Source: an uncultured Pedosphaera sp. (GTDB lineage: Bacteria; Verrucomicrobiota; Verrucomicrobiia; Limisphaerales; Pedosphaeraceae). Taken from it: DNA of 32,389 bases. Positions 16,101 to 23,812 of this stretch are shown here, one piece after another. Numbering within the stretch: the first letter of the stretch is position 1; every line of letters begins with the position of its first letter. The translations under genes were made by a program, and so were the position numbers. The stretch lies in assembly GCA_903930565.1 (NCBI GenBank), contig CAIYZC010000273.1, positions 1 through 32,389 on the forward strand. The letters are read 5' to 3'. Under the pieces are notes generated by a model, which searched no databases, was not told where the DNA came from, and saw only the letters and a list, made by a program, of their open reading frames with translations.

Positions 16101-17405
16101 ATGCTCGACATCAAGTTAATACGTGAACAACCGGATTTGGTCCGCGGGCGGCTGGCCGCGCGGGGCGCGGGGGATGAATCCCGCGTGGACGAGCTGCTCG
16201 GGCTGGACGAGCAGCGCCGCAAGCTTTTGGCCGAGGTGGAGGGGCTGAAGGCGCAACGGAACCGGGTGTCGAAGGAAATCGGGGCGCTGATGGGCCGCAA
16301 GCAGTTCACCGAAGCGGACGCGCGGAAGCAGGAGACCCGGGATTTGGGGGATCAGATCACGGAGCTCGACCGGCAGGCGGCCGCCGCCGAAACGGCGCGC
16401 AACGAACTGCTGCTGCGGTTGCCCAATCTGCCGCACCCCACGGTCGCGGTGGGGGCTTCGGCGGCGGATAACCCGCTGGTCCGCACCTGGGGGGAGAAAC
16501 CGGCCTTTGATTTTACGCCGAAATCGCACATCGATTTGTGCGAACACTTGAAGCTGATCGACTTTGCACGCGGGGCCAAGCTCTCGGGCAGCGGGTTCTT
16601 ATTGTACACCAACTGGGGCGCCCGGCTGGAGCGGGCGTTGATTAATTTCCTGCTCGACCTGCACACGCGGGAGCACGGTTACACCGAGGTGTCCCCGCCG
16701 TATGTGGTGTCGCGGGATTGCATGGTCGGCGTGGGCCAGTTTCCGAAATTCGCCGATCAGGCGTACGCCGTGCGCGAGGGCGAGGATAACACCACTTTGG
16801 GCAGTCTGTACCTCCTGCCCACGGCGGAGGCACCGGTGGCCAACATCCATCGCGAGGAGATTTTGGCGGCGAAGCAATTGCCGATCCGGTATTGCGCCTA
16901 CAGCCCCTGTTTCCGGGCCGAGGCGGGCGCCGCGGGGGTGGGCACGCGGGGCATGATCCGCGTGCATCAGTTCGACAAGGTGGAATTGATCAAGATCGTG
17001 GAGCCGGAGCAAGGTTACGCCGAGTTGGAACGGCTGGTGGCCAACGCCGAAACCGTGCTGCAATTGCTGGGGCTGCACTACAAGGTCATCCAACTGTGCA
17101 CCGGCGACATGGGCTTCGCGAGCGCGAAGACTTACGACATCGAGGTGTGGGCGCCGGGGCAGGGGCAGTATCTGGAGGTGTCCAGTTGCTCGAATTGCGA
17201 GGATTACCAGGCCCGGCGGATGAATCTGCGCTATAAAACCGAGACCGGCGAGAACCGGTTTCCGCATATTTTGAACGGCAGTGGCACGGCGCTGGCCCGC
17301 TTGTTCGTGGCGCTGGTGGAAACTCATCAACAGCCGGATGGCACCGTGCTGGTGCCCCCGGCGCTGCGCCCTTATCTGGGGGCGGAACGGATCACCACCG
17401 CCTGA
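16101..17405 (+). CDS. serS: Seryl-tRNA synthetase
   Basis: This 434-residue class II synthetase charges tRNA-Ser and tRNA-Sec with serine in the cytoplasm. The N-terminus (MLDIKLIREQPDLVR) starts the long tRNA-binding coiled coil (to ~105, LAEVEGLKAQRNRVSKEIG). The catalytic core has motif 1 (ALINFLLDLHTREHGYTEVSPP), motif 2 (YSPCFRAEAG…RGMIRVHQFDKVEL) and motif 3 (LNGSGTALARLFVALVE). The 'VSSCSNCEDYQARRMNLRYK' segment is also typical. Length is normal for bacterial SerS. The open frame reaches back to 15720, but ATG 16101 gives the canonical start and sits six bases after a promoter-like -10. glgA follows on the same strand with a 70-base gap. Confidence 0.97.
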   Translation: MLDIKLIREQPDLVRGRLAARGAGDESRVDELLGLDEQRRKLLAEVEGLKAQRNRVSKEIGALMGRKQFTEADARKQETRDLGDQITELDRQAAAAETARNELLLRLPNLPHPTVAVGASAADNPLVRTWGEKPAFDFTPKSHIDLCEHLKLIDFARGAKLSGSGFLLYTNWGARLERALINFLLDLHTREHGYTEVSPPYVVSRDCMVGVGQFPKFADQAYAVREGEDNTTLGSLYLLPTAEAPVANIHREEILAAKQLPIRYCAYSPCFRAEAGAAGVGTRGMIRVHQFDKVELIKIVEPEQGYAELERLVANAETVLQLLGLHYKVIQLCTGDMGFASAKTYDIEVWAPGQGQYLEVSSCSNCEDYQARRMNLRYKTETGENRFPHILNGSGTALARLFVALVETHQQPDGTVLVPPALRPYLGAERITTA

Positions 17406-17475
17406 TGGACGCGCTCCGCCCCCGCCGGTGACCCCGGCGGACGTTTTCGGCGGCGCTCCCTCCTCGTTCCTACTG

Positions 17476-18939
17476 ATGAAAATCTTGCTGGTTAGCGGTG
17501 AAGTCCATCCGTACTCCAAAACGGGCGGGTTGGGGGACATGGTGGGGGCCCTGGCCCGGGCGCTGGCGGCGGCGGGACACCAGGTGGGGGTGGTGACGCC
17601 GCTGTACGCGGGCTTGCGGGCGAAAGTGCCCGATTTGCAGCCCTTGGGGCCTGCGGCGGAAGTGGTGATGGGGTGGCGGCGGGTGCCGATGGTCGTCCAA
17701 ACTTTGTCTCCGGAACCAGGTTTGACGATGTATTTCGTGGATCACCCCGGTTACTTCGAGCGTCCCGCTTTGTACGGGGAGCACGGGGGCGATTACCCGG
17801 ACAACGCGGAGCGCTTTGTCTTTTTCTCGCTCGTCGCGGCGCGGCTGGCGGTGGAGTTGCCCTGGCGGCCGGAGGTGGTGCATGTGCATGACTGGCAGGC
17901 GGGCCTCGTGCCGATCCTGCTGCAGCACCAGCGTCTCCACGCGGGCTGGCGGCGGTCCCTCCGGACGGTGATGACCATCCACAATCTGGCCTACCAAGGT
18001 TTGTTCCCTGGCTGGGACTTCGCGCTGACCAACCTGCCGGCCGATTATTTCAACCTCCACGGGGTCGAGTTTTACGGCCAGATGAACTGCCTCAAGGCAG
18101 GCATCGCGTTCGCGGATGCGATCACGACCGTCAGCCCCCGCTACGCCCGGGAGATCACGACCCCCGAATATGGCTGCGGCTTGGACGCGTTGCTGCGGGC
18201 GCGGGCGGGGGCGTTGACGGGGATCTTGAACGGGGTGGACTACGAGGAGTGGAAAACTTCCGGCAACCGCTATTTGCCGTGCGCGTATTCGGCGCGCCAA
18301 CCCGCGGGGAAGGGGAAGAACAAGCTGGCGTTGCAACAGGAACTCGATCTGCCGGTGGGGGCGGACACGCCGTTGTTCGGCAGCGTGACCCGGTTGACCG
18401 ACCAAAAGGGCGTGGATCTGACCCTCGGCGCCTTGGAGGAGATGCTGGGGACGGGCTTGCAGTATGTGTTGCTGGGCTCGGGGTCGCCGGTCTGGGAGGA
18501 GGCGTTCCGCGACTTGGCCCGCCGGTTTCCCCGGCAGGTCGCCGTTCGGATTGGCTTCGACCCCGGATTGTCGCACCGCATTGAGGCGGGGTCCGATTTT
18601 TACCTCATGCCGTCGAAGTTCGAGCCTTGCGGCTTGAACCAGTTGTACAGTTTGCGCTATGGCGCGGTGCCCATCGTGCGGGCGACCGGGGGGTTGGACG
18701 ATTCCGTGGTGGACATCGCGGCGGACGCCGAGCACGCCACCGGGATCAAGTTCACCGAGTACGCGCCGTGGGCGTTGGCCAAGGCCATCCGCAAAGCCCT
18801 GGCGCTCTACGCCGAGCCTGCCCTGCTGAAGGAGTACCGCCGGAACGGCATGTTGGCAGACTTTTCCTGGGATCGCGCCGTGGCAGGGTATCTCCGGGTG
18901 TACACCGGCGCGGCCGGCGCCCCTTCGTTCCACCCGTAA
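17476..18939 (+). CDS. glgA: Glycogen synthase (ADP-glucose type, GT5)
   Basis: This 487-residue GT5 enzyme extends alpha-1,4-glucan chains from ADP-glucose. The N-terminus MKILLVSGEVHPYSKTGGLGD holds the KTGGL ADP-glucose loop (Lys15). Family segments follow in order: 'HVHDWQAGLVP', 'TIHNLAYQG', 'ITTVSPRYAREI', 'GILNGVDYEEW', 'GSVTRLTDQKGVDL' and the C-terminal nucleotide-binding 'MPSKFEPCGLNQLYSLRYGAVPIVRATGGLDD'. The frame is open upstream into serS, but ATG 17476 gives the exact family start. No Shine-Dalgarno is evident. It lies 70 bases after serS and may be co-transcribed. No other glycogen gene is visible in the window. Confidence 0.96.
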   Translation: MKILLVSGEVHPYSKTGGLGDMVGALARALAAAGHQVGVVTPLYAGLRAKVPDLQPLGPAAEVVMGWRRVPMVVQTLSPEPGLTMYFVDHPGYFERPALYGEHGGDYPDNAERFVFFSLVAARLAVELPWRPEVVHVHDWQAGLVPILLQHQRLHAGWRRSLRTVMTIHNLAYQGLFPGWDFALTNLPADYFNLHGVEFYGQMNCLKAGIAFADAITTVSPRYAREITTPEYGCGLDALLRARAGALTGILNGVDYEEWKTSGNRYLPCAYSARQPAGKGKNKLALQQELDLPVGADTPLFGSVTRLTDQKGVDLTLGALEEMLGTGLQYVLLGSGSPVWEEAFRDLARRFPRQVAVRIGFDPGLSHRIEAGSDFYLMPSKFEPCGLNQLYSLRYGAVPIVRATGGLDDSVVDIAADAEHATGIKFTEYAPWALAKAIRKALALYAEPALLKEYRRNGMLADFSWDRAVAGYLRVYTGAAGAPSFHP

Positions 18940-19011
18940 CGGGAGCGGAGAGGCGTGGCCCCGGGGGCGCGTTCCCCTGGCTTGGCGGATAGTTTTTTTG
19001 GGGGGAGCACT

Positions 19012-19040
19012 TTGACAGGTTGGAGGGAGCGGTTTACTTT
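19012..19040 (+). promoter_or_regulatory. Strong sigma70-type promoter for the TPR protein
   Basis: TTGACA at 19012-19017, a 17-base spacer and TACTTT at 19035-19040. Expected transcription start is about 19047, giving a ~50-base leader to the ATG at 19097. The leader contains GGGGAGG nine bases before that ATG, so unlike several other genes here this mRNA should have a normal leader and Shine-Dalgarno. Confidence 0.65.
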
Positions 19041-19096
19041 GCCAAAATCGTCCGCCGCCTGGGCCGCGTGCTAAGTGGCCGGGGAGGCCGGTGGAG

Positions 19097-22000
19097 ATGA
19101 ATCGCAGGTTGGCAAAAAAATCTATGAACTCAAATCGGCGGGGCGGGGTCGGTTCGCGTTGGCACTTGGGGTTGATTTTGGGCGGCTGGGTGGTGGCGGT
19201 GACGTCGGCAGGAGGTGCGGAGGGCCCCAATTATTTGGGGGCGGCGAAGGTGTTGCAATTGGCTGCAGAACGGGCGGCGGCCGCGCCCATTGCGCCCCCC
19301 GCCGGGGAGACGAATGCGCTCACCGCCTGGCGGGCGGAGCGGAAGGCGTTTGCGGACCAAGCGGCGAACTTGACGCCGGAGGCCGCCGCCCAAGGGTGGC
19401 TCGCCCTCTTGGAACATTGGCGGAATTTGCCCGGTGCGTCCCGTTTCGGGAGCATGGGTGCGCCCGCGGAGCAGCCGGGGTTTGCGGAGGTAATGGAGGC
19501 ACTGCCGGGGCCGGGGAGTTGGGAGGCGTTGGCGAAGTTGGTGCGGGAACGCCCGCCGGGCGTGAAGGAGGCGGCGGTTGCGGACGCCGCGTTGCGGTTG
19601 CTCACCGACACGCTGCTCGGCCGGCGCGCGGACCAAGCGGCCACGATCAAATCGCTGGAAAAACTCGCGGTGAAGGCGGAGGCGCCGGAAACTTCCATGC
19701 TCACCATGCGGGTGCGGGGACTGGCCACGGAGTTCCGCCAATCCGGAGATGATCCGGAGGAAGTGATCCGCAGCTTGGAAGCCCAGTTCAAGGGACCGGG
19801 CAACGACATCGGCGGCACGATGGTGATGGTGCCGAACCTGGTCGCCTTGGTGGGCACGAACGAGGCGGCGCGGGTGCTCCGGCTCGGCTTGAAATCGCGC
19901 GCGGTGCATTTGAATTTCATCGCGGGGGAGCAAACCCAAGCCCTGGCCCGCCAACTGGCCCGGGAAATGGTCCAGGAACTGCCCGCCGCCCCTTGGGAAT
20001 TGGCCAACTCCCTGGACGCCTCGGACCTGTACGAAGCTTTGGTGGCCAAGTTTGGTCCGCCGGGCGGCAAGGCGCCGACGGATGATGACGATGCCGCCGC
20101 CATTCCGCCGGGACTGGGAATGGGGGGGCAGGATTGGCAGGCCAAACAAGCGCAGACTTATTATATCTTCGGCTTGGTCCTGAAGGGGCGAACCGCCGAA
20201 GCGGTGGCGCTGGCGCGGAAAGTGTTCACGGCGAAAACCGACAACACCACCGGGTGGGCGCTGCAACAATTGACGCATTCGGGCCAGGCGCGGGCTTTGA
20301 ATTCCTTTTTTCACGAGTTCCTACCCCAGCAGCCGAACGCTTCGTTCTGGGAGGCTTACCTCGGGGTGGCGGCGCAGGCGGGGGCCGGCCGGGAAATGCT
20401 CGGCGATCTGCGGCAGGCGTTGGCGCGGACGGACCTGGGCGCCGAGCGCCGGCGTGAGTTGACCGGATTGCTCGCCCAGGCGCTGCTCGCGGCGGATGAA
20501 GTCGAAGCCGGCGTGGCGGCCCTCCAATCCAGTCTGACGGCGACCAATGGCAAGACGGCGGCCCCGGGGCCGTGGGATCGGTCGGCGTCCGGCGCCGAAG
20601 ACCGGTTGGCCAAGGCGCTGCAGCTCGCGCGACTGGGGCGGCTCTTGCAGCATCCGGATTGGGAGGCGGAGGGCGTGCGCGCGGCCCGCCAAGTGTTTGC
20701 GCCGGGGCGGAGGCCGGCGGACCCGGCCAATTTCGGCATGAAGGGGCAGCAGGAGGTTTATGATCTGGCTGGGTTTTTGGCGGAAACGGGGCGGGGCGCC
20801 GAAGCCGAGGAGTTGTTGTTGGGACAACTTGCGGAGCAACTCACGGCCGGAGCGCCATCCGCCGACGGGTACGAAATCTGCAACTTTGGGGTGGATGGCT
20901 TTACCTCCAACAACCCCCGCGGCAAGCTCCTGCTGGGGTTGGCGCAATTGTATCACCACGCGGGGCGGGAAGCGGAGGTGCTTACCCTCCTGGACACCGC
21001 CCCCTACTGGGGCGTGCGGGATGCGGCGGCTTTTTTTGCGGAGCCGGCCCCACTGCCCTTGTTCCATCCGGCACACGGCAGCGGCGGGGATACTGGTGGT
21101 TTGCTGGCGGCGGCGGCCTTGGTCCATGCCCGCCACACTAACGAAGCACGCCGGGTGATCGGCGTCTTGATCGACTGCGATGGCAGTTTTGATCCCGCGT
21201 ACGAGCTGCTGTTGCAATTGGGGGGCGACGACGTGTTGGCTCGCTTGGACGCCTGGGCGGCCCGCGACCCTTTCGAGGCGCGGCCGCTGATTTGGAAGGC
21301 GCGGGTGCTGCGGGAAGCCGGGCGGCTGGCGGAAGCGGAAGCGGCCGCCCGCAAAGCCATCGCCATCGATCCCTCCGACGGGGAACAGGGACCCGGGCGG
21401 CGGTTGCGCGCCTATGCCGAATTGGCGGCCATCCGCGAAGCTCAGGGGGACGCGGCGGAAGCGAAGAACTACCGCGGCGCCGTGGAGGCGATCCGGTTGG
21501 CGGAAACGGCGGATCGCTTTCGCGAGGCCGGGCTGCTTAGCCGCGCAGTTAAAATGTACGAGGAATCCCTCAACCATTTCGCCGACGCGTATTGCATCCA
21601 TTCCCGCTTGGCGGTGGAGCTGATGGAGTTGGGACGCCCGGAGGCGGCGGCGGCGCATTACCGTCGGGCGTATGAGTTGATGCCCGACAGTTTCGGTCGC
21701 GTGGAGAGCCACTGTTTTGGCTGCGAAGGCGTGTTCAAAGGGACTCCAGCCCAGGGGATCGCGGAAAAAGTATTCAGCGATTTGGTGGCCAAAACGCCGC
21801 AAAAGCCTCAATTGCATTATCTCCTCGGCTATTTGCACAAGGAACAGGGGCGCTGGCACGAAGCCTTGCCCGATTTCCGGGAGGCGGTGCGGCTGGACCC
21901 CGAGTACTTGAATGCGTGGAAGTTGTTGGGTGAATGCGCCGAGCAACTGCACCTCCCTGCCGAGCAACGGGACAGCATCATCGGCAACATCTGGCGGTTG

Positions 22001-22315
22001 GCGCCCCACGACCGGCATTGCCGTCCGTCGGTTCGGGAAGTGGCGGATTTGCGAAGCTTCTGGCCTCGGTTGGTGGCCGCCGTTCAAGCCGCCCCGCGCC
22101 CACCCGCGCAATTGTATCCGCTCCCCGCCAGTCGGGCGGAGTTGGACAAACCCGCCAATTTGGCCGCCGTCGCCCGGTCCCGGTTTGAACGCTACCGCGC
22201 CACCAGCGGCGACCAGACCGCCCCTGCCGCCCCCGGCGCCTTCCTGGCCGAGCAATATGTGATCCATGCCGTCGGCGAGTTGCTCGCTCCCGACGGCGCG
22301 GGCGAGGAGAACTGA
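19097..22315 (+). CDS. Large secreted tetratricopeptide-repeat protein of unknown function
   Basis: This ~1072-residue protein has an N-terminal export signal (basic start, then WHLGLILGGWVVAVTSAGGA). Starts at 19091 (GTG), 19097 (ATG) and 19124 (ATG) are possible; 19097 is preferred for the GGGGAGG nine bases upstream. The body is alpha-helical with TPR-like repeats, clearest toward the C-terminus: 'LAEAEAAARKAIAIDPSDGEQ', 'LGRPEAAAAHYRRAYELMPDS', and 'LHYLLGYLHKEQGRWHEALPDFREAVRLDPEYLNAWKLLGEC' read across 21811-21936. A short cysteine motif (HCFGCEGVF, C873 and C876) interrupts the last repeats. No enzymatic domain is recognised. TPR proteins are protein-interaction scaffolds, and a periplasmic or surface location is inferred from the signal. 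It is convergent with the sugar-dehydrogenase-like gene, with a hairpin terminator between. Confidence 0.78.
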   Translation: MNRRLAKKSMNSNRRGGVGSRWHLGLILGGWVVAVTSAGGAEGPNYLGAAKVLQLAAERAAAAPIAPPAGETNALTAWRAERKAFADQAANLTPEAAAQGWLALLEHWRNLPGASRFGSMGAPAEQPGFAEVMEALPGPGSWEALAKLVRERPPGVKEAAVADAALRLLTDTLLGRRADQAATIKSLEKLAVKAEAPETSMLTMRVRGLATEFRQSGDDPEEVIRSLEAQFKGPGNDIGGTMVMVPNLVALVGTNEAARVLRLGLKSRAVHLNFIAGEQTQALARQLAREMVQELPAAPWELANSLDASDLYEALVAKFGPPGGKAPTDDDDAAAIPPGLGMGGQDWQAKQAQTYYIFGLVLKGRTAEAVALARKVFTAKTDNTTGWALQQLTHSGQARALNSFFHEFLPQQPNASFWEAYLGVAAQAGAGREMLGDLRQALARTDLGAERRRELTGLLAQALLAADEVEAGVAALQSSLTATNGKTAAPGPWDRSASGAEDRLAKALQLARLGRLLQHPDWEAEGVRAARQVFAPGRRPADPANFGMKGQQEVYDLAGFLAETGRGAEAEELLLGQLAEQLTAGAPSADGYEICNFGVDGFTSNNPRGKLLLGLAQLYHHAGREAEVLTLLDTAPYWGVRDAAAFFAEPAPLPLFHPAHGSGGDTGGLLAAAALVHARHTNEARRVIGVLIDCDGSFDPAYELLLQLGGDDVLARLDAWAARDPFEARPLIWKARVLREAGRLAEAEAAARKAIAIDPSDGEQGPGRRLRAYAELAAIREAQGDAAEAKNYRGAVEAIRLAETADRFREAGLLSRAVKMYEESLNHFADAYCIHSRLAVELMELGRPEAAAAHYRRAYELMPDSFGRVESHCFGCEGVFKGTPAQGIAEKVFSDLVAKTPQKPQLHYLLGYLHKEQGRWHEALPDFREAVRLDPEYLNAWKLLGECAEQLHLPAEQRDSIIGNIWRLAPHDRHCRPSVREVADLRSFWPRLVAAVQAAPRPPAQLYPLPASRAELDKPANLAAVARSRFERYRATSGDQTAPAAPGAFLAEQYVIHAVGELLAPDGAGEEN

Positions 22316-22353
22316 AAACAAAAAGTCCCACGGGCCTTCCGGGCCCATGGGAC
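22315..22353 (-). terminator. Rho-independent terminator of the sugar-dehydrogenase-like gene
   Basis: A 12-bp stem with one mismatch (GTCCCAcGGGCC … GGCCCaTGGGAC, 22325-22353) lies just past the minus-strand stop at 22383. Read on the minus strand it is followed by TTTTTGTTTT (complement of 22315-22324), a textbook intrinsic terminator. On the plus strand the hairpin begins ten bases after the TPR stop but lacks a T-tract, so it would act weakly in that direction. Confidence 0.8.
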
Positions 22354-22382
22354 CAATTGCTGGAAAAGTGGCGGCGCGCCGC

Positions 22383-23636
22383 TTATTTGGCCGCCGGTTC
22401 CACGAGGTCGTAAATGTGCCCGTCGAAGGGCAGCACATAGATTTCGCCGGCGAGATCCTGGCCGAAGCCCGCGATGCGGCGGATCGGGTTGGGACGCACC
22501 AGCGTGCCGTAGCTGGTCACTTTGCCCCCGCTGGCGCGGAAGCCGAACACCCCGCCGTTGACATAGTCCGCGTACACATACACGCCGGCGAGGGCGGGGA
22601 GCTTCTTGCCACGGTAAACAAAACCACCGGTGATGCTCTGGCCCGGGGGATGTTTCGGGAATTTGGATTCTTGCACGAGTTGCGGGGAATGGCCGTATTC
22701 CAGAACCGGTTCCAGCAGGTTGGGTTGCGCGAACGTTTCCTTGAAGGGATGAAAGGCCTCCGCGACGCTCCAACCGTAGTTGCCCCCTTTGAGGATCAGA
22801 TCCACTTCCTCGTAATTGTCCTGTCCGACGTCGGCCGCCCAGAGTTCGCCGGTCTTTTGGTCAAAACTCATGCGCCACACGTTGCGCAGTCCGAAAGCCC
22901 AAGTCTCGGGGCGCACGGACCAGGTGTCGGGCAGGTTGCGCGGCAGATTCGCCCGGGTGAAGGGGTTGTCCTGCGGAATGCCGTACGGACGCTTGGCGTC
23001 GGGATGGTCCACATCGATGCGGAGGATCTTTGCGAACAGGAAGTTCAGACTCTGGCCGAAGTTGTGGGGATCCTTGCCGTCGCCGCTGTCACCCACGCTG
23101 ATGTACAGGTAACCGTCGGGTCCGAAGGCCAGGCAACCACCATTGTGATTCCAATAAGGCTTTTCGATGGTGAGCAGGATGCGCTCGGTCTTGAGGTCTG
23201 CTTGGCCGGGGTCCGTGGCTGAGGCTTGGAATTCGCTGATGACACTGCGTTTGGGATCTTGTTGGGTGTAGAAGACGTAGAATTTGCGGTTTTCCTTGAA
23301 CTTGGGATGGAACGCGAAACCCAGCAGGCCCTCTTCATCTTTCTGGTAGGGGCGGCGGTCGGTGATGTCGAAAAAGGTCTTGGTTTCCGCACCTTCGCGG
23401 TCCGCGGGGAGAATCAGGACCCGGCCGGCTTGTTCGGTCAGGAAGCAGCGGTGGGATTCGTCGGGGGCCTCCTCCAAGCAGAGGGGGCGTTTGAAGTTGA
23501 TCTTCGGGTAGGCGGATTTGAGCGCCAGGGTGGGCAACGGGGCGTCTTCCTGCGCCGGTGCCGGGGCGGGCAAGGCGCATACGAGCCCCAGCAGGGCGGC
23601 GCAACGGGTCAGGTTGGGCAGGAGTGAATTGAGCAT
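22383..23636 (-). CDS. Glucose/sorbosone dehydrogenase-like PQQ-dependent sugar dehydrogenase
   Basis: This 417-residue secreted beta-propeller protein has a signal peptide at ~1-28 (LLGLVCALPAPAPAQ). Hallmarks of the soluble glucose dehydrogenase/YliI family are present: 'WNHNGGCLAFGPDGYLYISVGDSGD' (read at 23089-23163, with the catalytic-type His in HNGG), 'FGLRNVWRMSFD', 'WAADVGQDNYEEVDLI' and 'GGNYGWSVAEAF', plus 'SITGGFVYRG'. Family members oxidise aldoses with PQQ in the periplasm. PQQ biosynthesis genes are not in the window. The frame reaches 23672, but ATG 23636 gives a clean signal peptide and lies six bases after TACCCT in a TTGACA promoter. Divergent from the YHYH gene. Functionally it could pair with the diheme cytochrome at the window start (inference). 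Confidence 0.9.
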   Translation of the reverse strand: MLNSLLPNLTRCAALLGLVCALPAPAPAQEDAPLPTLALKSAYPKINFKRPLCLEEAPDESHRCFLTEQAGRVLILPADREGAETKTFFDITDRRPYQKDEEGLLGFAFHPKFKENRKFYVFYTQQDPKRSVISEFQASATDPGQADLKTERILLTIEKPYWNHNGGCLAFGPDGYLYISVGDSGDGKDPHNFGQSLNFLFAKILRIDVDHPDAKRPYGIPQDNPFTRANLPRNLPDTWSVRPETWAFGLRNVWRMSFDQKTGELWAADVGQDNYEEVDLILKGGNYGWSVAEAFHPFKETFAQPNLLEPVLEYGHSPQLVQESKFPKHPPGQSITGGFVYRGKKLPALAGVYVYADYVNGGVFGFRASGGKVTSYGTLVRPNPIRRIAGFGQDLAGEIYVLPFDGHIYDLVEPAAK

Positions 23637-23672
23637 GGGTGCAGGGTAGGGGGGCGCGGGGCGGTTTGTCAA
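23637..23672 (-). promoter_or_regulatory. Putative leaderless promoter of the sugar dehydrogenase gene
   Basis: On the minus strand: consensus TTGACA (23672-23667), an 18-base spacer, and TACCCT (23648-23643), then six bases (GCACCC) and ATG at 23636. This is the best -35 match among the start-codon-proximal promoters, and it argues against the upstream ATG at 23672, which would lie inside the -35 box. Confidence 0.6.
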
Positions 23673-23709
23673 AACATCTTGGTTCGTGGGGTCGTTCGGA
23701 TTTACAAAG

Positions 23710-23749
23710 GCTTAACTTTCCCGTCGGCCGCGCACACAATAGCTTAACT
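23710..23749. repeat. Direct repeat of GCTTAACT in the divergent intergenic region
   Basis: GCTTAACT occurs at 23710-23717 and again at 23742-23749, 32 bases apart (about three helical turns). It lies between the divergent sugar-dehydrogenase and YHYH genes. The spacing is compatible with binding of a regulator on one DNA face. An eight-base repeat can arise by chance, so this is only suggestive. Confidence 0.3.
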
Positions 23750-23812
23750 GCCGGGCGGTGGAATGGGCCCGGATCGACCATCGGTCGAACCCGAACAACC
23801 AAGCTAACAAAT

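Noticed and set aside
18955-19000. Possible terminator after glgA (GGGG/CCCC stem and nine T residues near 18992)
   Set aside because: The stem is short and the T-run is separated from it by about 14 bases, so it is not a convincing intrinsic terminator.
17470-19230. 586-codon open frame on the minus strand
   Set aside because: It is antisense to glgA, whose identity is certain. It is an Arg/Gln/His-rich shadow.
20321-22438. 705-codon open frame on the minus strand
   Set aside because: It is antisense to the TPR protein and crosses the terminator hairpin. The translation has no recognisable features.
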